NCBI GenBank assembly: GCA_024195585.1
Contig: SWBL01000003.1
Location: 124,001 to 188,000, forward strand
Reading direction: 5' to 3'
Origin: Aureobasidium sp. EXF-3400
Lineage: Eukaryota; Ascomycota; Dothideomycetes; Dothideales; Saccotheciaceae
Length of the DNA: 64,000 nucleotides
Made by a program: the position numbers and the translations under genes. The notes beneath the pieces are model-generated. The model searched no databases. It saw only the letters and a program-made list of their open reading frames with translations, and was not told where the DNA came from. Of the stretch, positions 41,687 through 52,158 are shown piece by piece (position 1 is the stretch's first letter; each line of letters opens with the position of its first letter).

Positions 41687-42955
41687 GGAAAGGCACTACA
41701 TTTCGAAAACCAGAGGGAGACCCATTACAACAGGCGTTTGGGGATTAGTCTCATCAGCATGTTTTTCTTCGGGAAAAACAGAACTTTCTTGTCCAAATAC
41801 CGTAGATCTCTTGAAACACAAAAACGAAGCTATGAAAGACCGTTGCACATATGACCTTCCTCGACATGCCTTCCTCTTGTGATTTGTTTTGGATGCTGCT
41901 GTTCTTCTTCCTCTTGGTTTGCTCCTTCCTTGCTATACCTCTTGGCTCTTGGTGCCTTTTTTGGCTTTTTTCTTCTTTTTTTTCCTTTTTCTCGCCGTTT
42001 CCATCTCCTCGAGAATGTGATCCTTGTTCTCACTTTTTGATCATTCCGATGAAGCATTTAGGGTATCTAGATGCCTGCTCTCCAATTTCTCCTCGAGTGT
42101 CGTGATTCGAATGTTTGTAATATTTGGATTGTTGTTTCTCTGACATCAAAACCAAGTGGTTGAGGTGCTTGCTCCAGACACAGAGCAAGATTTATTGATA
42201 TTCGACTCTAGAGCCACATGAAAGGTTACAATCGACAAGAAACTGCTAGACAGCACTTCCATGTCTATGCTCCATACCATCACGGTATAAGTGACCAGTA
42301 ACATGCTGTTGTCGGCGAGATACAGGTGCGTAGAAACATAGCGCAGGGTCATACCCCATACCATCTGACTTGGACGTGCTGAAAGCTCCAACCTATCAGC
42401 CTCGCAGAACCTCCCTCCCCGTGTGCGAAATTCTGTAACGCGAAGGACTATGAAAATGCACAAAACTTTCGAAAGACAGGATAGCATCCAACGAGAAACT
42501 ATATACTCTTGGCTCTCTTTGGATACAGCTCAAATCTAAAGATCATTGTGCCTTTTGATAGCGATAACGTCGCTGCATGCTTTTGTAGGAACAGGGCAGG
42601 GGCCACAGAATTTAGCACACGGGGAGGTCACACAGCAAACAACTTCACTCATTCCTCACGAAACAACACAAATGAAGAGGCACAGGTAATCATGGGAAAA
42701 GGAGATTAAAGAAAATAGAAGGAAACTACCTGCACTAGGTGTTGGCTAAAGGAAAGTCCGTTGTTTGTCCTGCGCCCATGTCCATCAAAGTGAAATCCTC
42801 GCCCATAGAGAGTGACCACAAAACTCCACAACCCCAGCAATTTCATAGCAGAATAAACCGAAGAAGAAACAAAAGAAAAAGAGAAAGAAAAGCCAAGGGG
42901 AGAGCTGATCGTATGAGCAAAAGGTTGCTGCTCAAGTCTAGAAGGCCGCCACTTT
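41687..42955. other. Convergent 3' region, RTF1 / NBR1
   Basis: 1.27 kb between two stop codons. It contains a pyrimidine-rich tract with long T runs (41955-42000), a small perfect hairpin CTTGCTC/GAGCAAG (42170-42190) and fold-back copy B (42414-42627). No gene is supported. Confidence 0.5.
42414..42627. mobile_element. Fold-back/MITE-like element, copy B (most complete ends)
   Basis: Terminal inverted repeats at 42414-42436 (starting CCTCCCCGTGTGC) and 42605-42627 match at 22 of 23 positions by hand count, enclosing 214 bases. The core at 42448-42560 is again 113 bases and aligns gaplessly with copy A; its ends TATGAAAATGCACA and (reverse complement) TATCAAAAGGCACA are a second, inner inverted repeat. 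There is no open reading frame with coding character. Non-autonomous DNA transposon (MITE) is the simplest reading. Confidence 0.75.
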
Positions 42956-45716
42956 TTACTTCATCGATGCAACGGTCTCTTGGTCGCTGGCGTCAAGAAT
43001 GTCGTAATCGTCGTCAGTGAGGAAACCGTCATCCTCGGTCTCATCCTCGTCTTCGTTGGCACTGAGAACCTCAAGGTCATCGCTAATGTCTTCGAAGCCC
43101 TCGTCGTCGCTGGCAACACTGTCGGCAACCTCAGAGGTCTGGGAAGCCTGGTCGGTCTTCTCGTGTGCCTTCTTGCTCATACCCGAGCCGCTGAAGGACT
43201 GGTAAGTTGAGCTGGTAGGACTCTCCTTGTCTAGTGTGGGGAAGACCATTTGGCTGCCCTTCAACTCCTCTTCTTCATGGTTTGATTCGGGAACCTCAAC
43301 CTCTGCCTCAGTAGAAGCCTTGGTAACTTCAACCATCTGCTCAACCTTGGCAGCATCGGCAGGCTTCTGGGACTCTTGCGAAACCATGTTTGACGAAGCA
43401 GCGGCGTTGGTCTGGTCAAGATGAGTCTTCAGAGCGTTCATTCGCTCCTTGTACAGAGCGTAATAACTCTGTGCCTGTGTCGAGGACTGGACACTGATGG
43501 GAGAACGAGGCACAGATGCAGCTTCGGTAGGAACAAGTGGTGCTTGTCTGACCTCAATATCACACCAGAGTTTGTGGCCGAAAGGTGTACCATCAGCAGA
43601 CTTGAGACGCCAGTAGCTGATGCACTTTCCTTCACGAGCAGGGGCCTTCATCGTCACGGTGAAGGGGAATTGCTCGCCAGGTAGGACCTCGCGACCAACA
43701 ACGTTGCTCTCGCTAGCCTCGGCAATGTCAGAAGCGGCTGCGACACGAGTGTTGTCAATGTTGAGCATGTTGTCGCCACCAACGAAGCGGACACTGCATC
43801 CGGCAGGCCAAGAGAATGGTCCGGGATTACGAAGGGTCCACGATTGGACGAAGCGGGCATTAGGAGCAATGACAGTACCGTCAGGAACACGGTCGGCGAC
43901 GAATACAGCCTCAGGCAGACGCAGGGGAGTCTTGGGCTTGAGAGCTGCCACGACTGGCTCCGAGACTGGTGTCTTCTCCTCGACCTTCTTCTCATCCAAC
44001 ACCTTCTCTTCCGCCTGAGGAGATGGCTTGATGTCAGCGACAGTCTTGACGGGAGCAGTGACATTGGTTGACTGCCTGCGGCTAGACATGACAGGAGTGT
44101 TCATGTTGCGAGCAGAGTCACGATCACCGAGCTTACGAACTCCATGCTGGGTCTCGCTCTCGGTTGAGATAGTCAAGTGGTTGACAGGAGTTTTGAACTT
44201 GACTAGGGGATGAGTCTTGTTGTGGAAAGCAGTGGGCAGAGCCTCGCAATTCTGGCAAAAGTCTGTGTCGTGGCAGACGACGCACTTGTAGCGCACACCG
44301 TGGATGTAAGACTGTTGCGAGTTGCCCTTGCAAAGAGGGCCGTCGCAATAGATGCCGTGGTGAGTAACGGATGAGGTAGGACGACCCTTGAACTGCTCAT
44401 AGATGGCGGCGAAGCGGTGGCGAGGGTGAGTGTGACGAGCGTTCTTATGACACTCGCTGCAGTAGTCAAAGTCAGGGCAGTCGAAGCACTTGTGGCGCAC
44501 ACCGTGAATCATCTTGTCACAACCATCACAAATGGCAGTGTGTCTGAAGTTGCGGCCAGCAGGTAGAAGAGCCTCTTGGGCGAGCGAGAGGGCAGCACCG
44601 TCGACAGCAGGCTTGAAGTGATGACCAGGGTGATGGCCGTGCGTGTTAAGCATGTGGCAGCTCAAGCAAAGGTCATAATCGTCACACTGAATGCACGTGA
44701 CAAAGTCGTGGTCGGGAAGAGTCACGACACAGGCATTGCAAGTGCGGGATGACTCGGAGAGGGTCTTGATGTCCTCGGTGAAGGCGCCAGGAATGTCCTT
44801 GACAGTCTCGGGCTTGGGCGAGGGTACAGGTGCAGGTGCAGTGGCCATCTTGGCCTTGGGAGCAACACGCTCTGTAGTACTGCTGACAAGCTTGCCGTCT
44901 TGGATACAGCGCTTGACCAACCAGTGACCTTCTCCGAGACAGGAGGTACCCTGCTCGACGCAAGTCTCGCAGAGATCGTAGTCACCGCCTTCGCAGGTGC
45001 CGCAGTGGTAGTGAGTATTGTACATAATCTTATCGCAAGCATTGCAGAAGATAGTCCATGGTCCTTTGGTGACGTGGGCTGACTGAGCAACACGGAGCGG
45101 CAGGTCGTGTTTGGGACCCTGAACGACCGAGCTTGTCGTGAAATCTGATATGTCAGTACGTGTATGGTAAAGAGTCATAACATTCGGCTTACCGAAGGGA
45201 CGAGGTAGAGGAGCCTCGATGTCTGTCTTCTTCATAGAGCCGAGAGCTTCACGGAACTCGAAGATGCCAGGGCCGATAGACTGCTGGTCAAGGGTAAGGG
45301 CACTCCTCTCAGGAGCGGCAGAGGACGAGAGAGCGATAGATGGCTCCGAAGCAGGAGCATCGACCTTGGGAGCGGAGGCTCGCAGCTTGAGCTTCAGCTT
45401 GGCCTTGGCAGCACGGATGAGAGTCTTGAAGACAGCAGGGTTGGAGTCGTCGAGGACGACATAGCCGGCGGCCGAGTCGGAATAGCGCTCGAAGATGACA
45501 GCCTGGTCAGGGGCGATGCAGAGAAGGTTGCGGAGCTGTGAAAGAGTCAGTCGAGATTCACGGCTTTAGGTGAAGATAAGCCGATAGTACCTTGATAGGA
45601 AGCGTGTTTGCACCCAGGTCCTTGAGGGGCAACTTGACTCTCTTGATGCAGTCGTCGAACGAGATCTTGATGGTGATGAGCGTGTCCTCATTCACTGGGC
45701 CTGTGGTTGAAGGCAT
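42956..45716 (-). CDS. NBR1-type selective autophagy receptor (PB1, ZZ fingers, FW domain)
   Basis: There are three exons (45716-45591, 45535-45193, 45144-42956) giving 885 residues. A PB1-like domain occupies about residues 12-90 (TLITIKISFDDCIKRVKLPL, then after the splice LRNLLCIAPDQAVIFERYSD). Four Cys/His ZZ-type fingers follow, beginning at IFCNACDKIMYNTHYHCGTC, RTCNACVVTLPDHDFVTCIQ, AICDGCDKMIHGVRHKCFDC and YCDGPLCKGNSQQSYIHG. The FW (NBR1) domain is near residues 560-660 (PDGTVIAPNARFVQSWTLRN, PAGCSVRFVGGDNM). The acidic C-terminal part (DDEGFEDISDDLEVLSANED) includes WxxL-like Atg8-binding candidates such as GFEDI and YDIL. Filamentous-fungal NBR1 delivers cargo such as vacuolar hydrolases by autophagy. 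Four fingers, not one as in mammals, is the fungal pattern. Confidence 0.93.
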
Positions 45717-46251
45717 GTCGGGCGAGCGACTTGTGGATGGCAGCCTAGTGACGTATAGCAGCCTCGGCTGAAGGCGATGGGTCGGAGGTCGGTGTGTGGT
45801 TAAAGTGGTGAGAGGTTGAGGTGTAGAGGAGATACGCGCAGGAGAGTGTCCACCTGTGATGGAAGAGAGAGTATGTTGAAGGGGAGGAGAAGAAAACAAA
45901 GGTCAGCGACGAGATGTCGTCTGGATGTGGAGGTGAGTGAGTTGTCGCGGGTTGGTTGGTAGACGCGGAGCTGACGGTGTTTCCCTTCCCCGCGTTGTTG
46001 CCGATGACTCGCTAGAACCTGCCAATAGCTGCCTTGCATTTGCCTGCTCGAATCACTGCTGACGTTTCACATGCGATCGATAGACGCGTTGAGTTGCTTC
46101 TAGCTACGTGCTCCAATTTCACTGTGATGTTACTAACAATTTTGGACAATATGGGAACAAAAGAGGGTATGAAATTGAAAGGAACGTCTGACATGGAATG
46201 TACCTGACCATACAGCTATATATGCGACGGCCATGTTATGTGGCAGTGAGC
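45717..46251. promoter_or_regulatory. NBR1 upstream region
   Basis: Both flanking genes are on the minus strand; this is the NBR1 promoter and the 3' flank of the Btz gene. No gene is seen. Confidence 0.5.
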
Positions 46252-48285
46252 TCATTGAGTTTGAGGGTAGAACATCGGACCCGTGTTTGCATAATAGTAG
46301 CCACCCTCTGGACTCGGTGTCATCATGCCACCCATTCCGTGAACAGCATAACTTTGTGCCTGTAGATAATTATCCTGGGGTGCGTATTGTGGCATTTGCG
46401 TATAGAAGACCATGCCATTACTTTCGTGCGCCATGGTCGCCTGCTGAGGGTCACCCGCCATAGGTGGTTCAGGAGGCGCGTAACTTGCTTGTGCTGTGGG
46501 TGGGGCATAGGACGGCATAGCACCGTATTGCGTGGGCTGGCCCGGGTAGTAGTATCCAGACGGAGCGTATGATGAATAGTAATTAGGTGCAGGAGGCTGG
46601 AACGGTTGTGCATGAATCGCTCTCTCTGGAATGTTGGAAAGTGGTGTGCCGCCATGGTACATATACGTTGGCGGACCAAGTGGAGGGGGTGCCATGTCAG
46701 AAGATGTTGATATAGTGCTGATACTGCCTTCTGCAATGTGCTGAGGCAGCTGATTATGGAATGGTTGTTGCTCTTGCTGCTGTGGAGCGTGAAGAGCAAG
46801 CCCTGCAGGCGACTCTATCCCGGTCATGGATATGGTCTTCTGAGGACGAGGCTGATGCACAGTGTCTGGATCGGCCCAGTGTTCGACGGCCGGCGTCTGG
46901 GGTCGCGGGTAAGAATGAGGGTACGAACGGCTGTAGGAAGAGCCGGCTGGTGAGGGGTTTGACGAGCGATGAGATCCAGCTTGGGGCAAACGCACGACTG
47001 GCCGGCCGGGTCCAGCAGGTGCACGAGCAGTGTAGGAGTTGGTGGGAGAGAAAGCCGAGTCTCGAGGCACTTCACGAGCCAGCGAGGATCTGCGACTCAT
47101 AGACATGGCTTGAGAGTAGACGCTACCACCATAAAGACTAGGTCGTCTGCTTGAGGGAGCCCCATAGGCACCAAAACTACCTCTTGCTTTGCCAAAGCCT
47201 TGCTGGTTAGGCCGAAGGGCTCTGGGGATAAAGATGAAGGAGCGCTCAGCAGCTGGAAAGACGTAGCGTACAGGGTGATCGGGGAGAGAAACGCGGACAG
47301 GCTTGTCACGGCGGAGGGGGGGTCTGTGGTCGGGCAGTCGAGTGTGTGATTTGACAGGAACAGCAGCAAAAGGGACGGCAGCGGCCATGCCAGGTATCCA
47401 GACGCGGATTTGCACACTGCCAATCTGTGTCGTCTTAGAAAAGTTCAGCGGTTTTTGCTGGTTTGCGGGTGCGCCTCGAGAGACGTTCTCAGGGTTGTTG
47501 CCAGGGCCATTGCCAGGGCCTTGCGATGGTCGTTGGCGAGTAGGTGGGCCATCACGTTCGTTGATTGTCTCATGAAGATCATGTGTCCATGGTGCATCGG
47601 CCGTTCGCTCTACTTGTGGAACATGACTGTAAGAAATGTCAGCAACTGCTATGAACTCTGTTAGATTGACGCATACGTACGTGGTAGGAGCTTGGGGGAT
47701 GCCTCTCCCCCTGCCTCTGCCGCGGCCATAGGCACCGAAGCCTCGCTGGTCTGATGTACGAGCATCGTGCATAAAGAAGTTGCCTCTATTGGGGATAAAG
47801 GTGGGATCTGTGTCACGCTTCTTTCTATAATCGTCGTGTTCCCGCCTTCGACGATCCGCTACTGTCTCTCCTCTTCTTGCTGAGCCACTCTCAGACGAGA
47901 CGATGGGTGCGCCAGCCGCGTTGGCTGATACATCCGACTCTCCAGCGACCGACTCTTGTTTGACAGGCCCGTCGCCATTGACGTTCAAGGATGCCCTGTC
48001 CACGTTTGTGCCTTTGGACTTCTTCGAACGTGTTCGTCCGGTCTTCCCAGGCCCAACAGATTGGGCCGCGATCGTGTCGATGGGCAACGGGGTATTACTA
48101 TCGGGTTCACTCGACTCGCTGGCGTCGGCGTCTGCATCTAACGTATCGGCAGTGTTGTCTAGGTCACTAGCACCCGAGGCCTCGCTTTGTGAGTCGTCAA
48201 CGCCGGTAACAGATTCCTCGTCTTCGTCTCCGTCGGCCCTCCTGCGTCGAGACGCAAGCGTCTTGAGCGATGTGCGGGGTGCCAT
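46252..48285 (-). CDS. Btz-domain protein (CASC3/Barentsz-like)
   Basis: There are two exons, 48285-47681 and 47626-46252, giving 659 residues. The 54-base intron (GTACGT, TTGCTGAC branch, TTACAG) is a multiple of three and stop-free. The Btz core lies at about residues 143-190: ADRRRREHDDYRKKRDTDPT, FIPNRGNFFMHD, then DQRGFGAYGRGRGRG, and a second piece VERTADAPWTHDLHETI after the splice. In animals this region wraps eIF4AIII in the exon-junction complex. The N-terminus is acidic and the C-terminal half is Pro/Tyr/Gln/Met-rich low complexity. The conserved W (APWTHDLH) and FMHD segments support eIF4A binding. A role in mRNA fate is inferred; filamentous fungi keep exon-junction proteins that yeast lost. 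Confidence 0.85.
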   Translation of the reverse strand: MAPRTSLKTLASRRRRADGDEDEESVTGVDDSQSEASGASDLDNTADTLDADADASESSEPDSNTPLPIDTIAAQSVGPGKTGRTRSKKSKGTNVDRASLNVNGDGPVKQESVAGESDVSANAAGAPIVSSESGSARRGETVADRRRREHDDYRKKRDTDPTFIPNRGNFFMHDARTSDQRGFGAYGRGRGRGRGIPQAPTTYVCVNLTEFIAVADISYSHVPQVERTADAPWTHDLHETINERDGPPTRQRPSQGPGNGPGNNPENVSRGAPANQQKPLNFSKTTQIGSVQIRVWIPGMAAAVPFAAVPVKSHTRLPDHRPPLRRDKPVRVSLPDHPVRYVFPAAERSFIFIPRALRPNQQGFGKARGSFGAYGAPSSRRPSLYGGSVYSQAMSMSRRSSLAREVPRDSAFSPTNSYTARAPAGPGRPVVRLPQAGSHRSSNPSPAGSSYSRSYPHSYPRPQTPAVEHWADPDTVHQPRPQKTISMTGIESPAGLALHAPQQQEQQPFHNQLPQHIAEGSISTISTSSDMAPPPLGPPTYMYHGGTPLSNIPERAIHAQPFQPPAPNYYSSYAPSGYYYPGQPTQYGAMPSYAPPTAQASYAPPEPPMAGDPQQATMAHESNGMVFYTQMPQYAPQDNYLQAQSYAVHGMGGMMTPSPEGGYYYANTGPMFYPQTQ

Positions 48286-48725
48286 TGGAGTCTACTTTAC
48301 AGGCCGTCAGGACTTGTCCAGTAGCCAGTGGCCGAGGGACGTGTATATGCGGGCAACGCGTATGCTGGAGTAGACGTTTGTCCAGATTCGACAATCCGAG
48401 AGGTCCAGAAGAAAGACGTCGGTATGTGGCAGACACTCAAGCGTTCAACAAGTTGAGTGCCGAGGTCGGGAATGGATCAAGTATTAGAGATAGACTGACT
48501 CCTCCCCGTAGATGGCTGGCACACTCGAATGTGTATGTCATTGGGGCTGTCAAGTCCTCTACCCGGGGCAAATGGGGGGCCAAAGCTCCTTCCCCGAACA
48601 CTCATCAAGACGGCCCGCGGCCAAGCATTTTGCTTTCGGAGCATGAACTCGAAGGAGCCTCATTATTCTCGATTTCAAAATTAGGTACACTTATCATTCT
48701 CGTACAGCTACTTCGACCTCACACC
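48286..48725. promoter_or_regulatory. Btz gene upstream region and SLY1 3' flank
   Basis: 440 bases between minus-strand genes. No named element or repeat is seen. Confidence 0.45.
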
Positions 48726-51075
48726 TTATGCGCTTTCGTTGCCCAACTTCGTCAATTCGCCGAGCACAAAGTCCTCGGCGTTCACGAGCTCCGTGCTGCC
48801 GTACACAATACGCTTCTTGCTGACCGAGCCTGCTGCTCCTTGTCCACTCGTTCTGTTGGCCCAGTCTTGCAAGTTACCGTACTCGTCCATACTGCCACCA
48901 CCAACTGTGAAGACGATGGCCTCACTGTAACCCTGTCTCCGTTGGCCGAAGCTGGCTTCAATGCCTCGTGTTACACTGCTGCCAGCAGGGTTCCTAGCCT
49001 GAGCCGCTGACGGCGGCATTGTGCCTCTAGCGTTTGCACTACGAGGATCGAAGTAGAGATATCCCTCAGTCTTCTGGAGCGCACTCGTACTGGCGTTAGA
49101 TGGATCCATCAACGACTCCGTGATTTTGGTCAGAGTCAGGTCCTTGTTGGCAGGTAGGAAGTTCTTGACGCCCGAGATCAAGTTCTCGAAGTTCGAGCCG
49201 ATACCAGCCTCCTTGAACTTGTCTGTCAGTCCCTTGGAAAGTGAACTAAATCCGCGGAAGAGATCGTTAGATGCTGATGATTGGGCCGGCTGAGTAGGCG
49301 CAGACGAAATCATAGTCATGCGTGTAATTTCTCGTACACTACAAGCGAGGTCAGCAAACAGGATCTCGAAGATGAGAAGAAATATCACATACCGTCTCAC
49401 GTAGGTCAAAGGTGTAGTATCGACTCCGATATTACGCAAAGCTTCCTCGAACTTGTCCATATCTGCTCGGGATACTTCCTGCTCAGTGCTCAAGAACCAT
49501 ATGATGAAGATTCGGAGTTTGTCCAGAGGCTCTTTGCCTTTGTCAGAGTCCGAAATCAGCTCTAGCATCTGGGCTTTGGTCTGCTTCTTGATATCTTCTT
49601 CTAGCTGGAAGAAGTTGTCCAATTGTCTCTCCTTGATGCCCTTCAAGAGTGCGGTCGCAATATTCATGTGCATGTCGAGAATGTTTTTACGTTCGCGCAA
49701 CTCAGGCAACAAAGTGATTGCTGCCTTGAGATGCTGGGCCGAGGTTGATGTATCGTTTTGCAGGTCCTCGATTGAAGAAGCGCCAGTCTTCTTGGTGATC
49801 TCGCTGGCGTCTTCCTTGTAGCGAGTCAATTCCGTGTCGATGTCTTCAGCGACCTGTGGGAATGGTACACCGGCGTTCCTGGTCCAGAAGAAGTCGTTTG
49901 TGTTCAGATCGTACGATCGCTTAGTAGCAGGCTTGGTCGCATCTGAATCGTCCCCTGGTAATTCGACTGTGATGCGGTTGAGGTGCATTTTGAGTACATC
50001 GTGCACCAACGATTGGTATGTCCAGGAGTGAGATAGCATGGGTACGAGATCGAGGTTTCTGTCGACGATGATCAAAATAGGGCGCGAAGCTAGTGTGGCA
50101 GCTGCGGCGCTGGTACGAGCATTGGCGCCTGAGAAGAGGTTGTCTTTTGCATTCAGAATATGGTCGCGTAGTTTGCGATCAAGCTTGGCTGCAATCATCT
50201 CGGCTGCGCCGCCTTTCGGGCATCGAATAATAGGAATGGAGCCTGGAAAGTCAGCACAAATGTCGCAAGTAGATCAACTCGACTTACCCATGGTCACAGC
50301 TACGCTGAACAGACCGCTCACAATGCGATCGACTTTCGCATCAATCTCCTCATCGCTGGTTTGCGCGCTGTTCATAGTGTAGTAGACATCCTTGCCCATA
50401 CCCAGACTGAACAGGTTGGGCTCGCTGACGACAAAGTTCAGGTATTGATCGTAGACTTGCTCGATGCTTTCCGATGTTCCTCCCGAGGCAATCTGGGCTG
50501 CAAAGTCCTCCAGCACGGGTCGTGATATCGACGAGAGAAAGTTGACGTATGCAGACGAGTAGAGACCATTTGCGAGATCGGAAGCGATGATGTTCAGGTT
50601 CTCAGGGGTAGGTTCGACGAGGTAGAGGGCGGGCACGTCTGGAATGGCATGACGCTTCGAGGTAATAGGTCTGACACGTTGCTGTCAGCAGCAGCTCTGT
50701 AGCAAGACTCAGCATGCGTAGGGGCTCGAAAAGCAAGCAGCTGAATTTGTCGACGTACAGATGTATGGTGACTCCCCATGAGCGCAGGTCTGAGACGCGT
50801 AGGACACTACTAATCATATCTCTTCCCAGATTGTCAAAGACAAGGACTTTCCAGATTGGTTCGCCGTCGGCATTGAGGATAGGAGTGGCTTTGGTGACAA
50901 GGCCGTTAGAAAGGGTAGCATCGTGTTGTGTATCTGCGTTTTCGGGAGAGGCGTGGTTGAGGTTTAGGACCTTCTCGATGGACGCTGGGAAGGTCAGTAT
51001 GAAGATATGTTGGCGAACGCGAGAGCTTCACGCACCCACTTGACGGTCGCGAAGGGAGTTGTGCTGGGATGCCAT
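48726..51075 (-). CDS. SLY1: Sec1/Munc18 family protein SLY1
   Basis: There are five exons (51075-51036, 50984-50759, 50670-50288, 50242-49393, 49338-48726) giving 703 residues. The product begins MASQHNSLRDRQVASIEKVL, then WKVLVFDNLGRDMISSVLRV, a Sly1 hallmark, and PDVPALYLVEPTPENLNII. The middle contains ILIIVDRNLDLVPMLSHSWT and YQSLVHDVL, and the C-terminus IVFTVGGGSMDEYGNLQDWA is family-specific. Sly1 binds the syntaxin Sed5/Ufe1 and allows SNARE assembly for ER-Golgi transport. The fourth intron (54 bases, TTTGCTGACC branch) is stop-free and a multiple of three; the protein RRVREITRMTM around it fits the family when it is spliced. All introns are GT-AG. It is divergent from the PNUTS-like gene. 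Confidence 0.96.
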
Positions 51076-52158
51076 GTTGATCGGATGGCCAGATCTTTCA
51101 GCCGGACTGGTGGACGCTACTGCATACAAAGCTCGACAGATTCGTAGGTCGGGTACTGAGTTCGATTGATGGACTGGCTGAGGAAGAAATGTGTGCGTTG
51201 TCCTGAACACTAGGCAGACCAGATGGAAGCTTCAATAAGTTAACACGTTCAGGTACTCGCTCTCCCCACAATGAACGAAGATGGTTCCAGATTCAATCAC
51301 AAGCCAAGCGTCATGAGGGCAGGCGGCTGTCACCGGCTTTGCCAAGCCAGGCCAGCTCTCTGCCACTCTTGCCCACAAGTCTGCGCGCTCTTCCTTTCCG
51401 CGTCTGCCATCCTCTCCTTCACACCTCGCGACATCACTGCACTTCATCAACCATCCTTCTGTGTAATTGATCTTTCTTTGGCCTCACTAATGCTAGGTGC
51501 TTGAAAGCCCGTCTGTAAAGCTTGTCATTTGTGGTCTAATAAGTGACGGACGAAGGGACTCTGAGCAGTAAAAGTGCTCGCTCTCCTTACGAGTGCGCAA
51601 GGTCTTTTTTGCGACGGTGACTTTGCGTCCGGAAGGCTGCTACTTGCTCACGGTGAAAAACAAGCCCGTTCTGGCTCTGGTCAGTGGTGCTTATCATCAT
51701 TAAATTTACCTGAACTGCACAAGCCGACAGGGACTCTGCTTTGCGGCCTCTTGTTGCCACATCGAGCCTTGGTCGCGTTCTTGTGCTGCAGCGCGGAGCC
51801 ACGTTGATTTGCATCCCCTTCAAAGGGCTGCCTGTTCACATACTAGCATACCAGCAGCGCTGCCTGCTCAAGGCGTTTGCGCGTGCGCTACACGCATCAG
51901 CTCTGAGGGGCTTCGACATCCATACACTTTCACGCTTCTTCACACAAGCTTCTACACAGTCGCCAGCGCTTCTACATCGCCCCGACAAGACATTCCCACT
52001 TGATTTGAGCCGCCCTCACGTAATCTCAAGCCATAAGGCAGATTGTCGTCGTTTGTGATTGGTTCTGTCTGCGAGGCACATACCGCTTGAAGATCAGTGC
52101 TCGAATTCTGCGTTGAGAACATCACCGTTGTTGACAACACCTCCACGGCCTCGCAACC
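51076..52158. promoter_or_regulatory. Divergent promoter region, SLY1 / PNUTS-like gene
   Basis: 1.08 kb between head-to-head start codons. Several short frames occur but none has support. The leader just before 52159 (from about 52050) has no in-frame upstream ATG. Confidence 0.5.
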
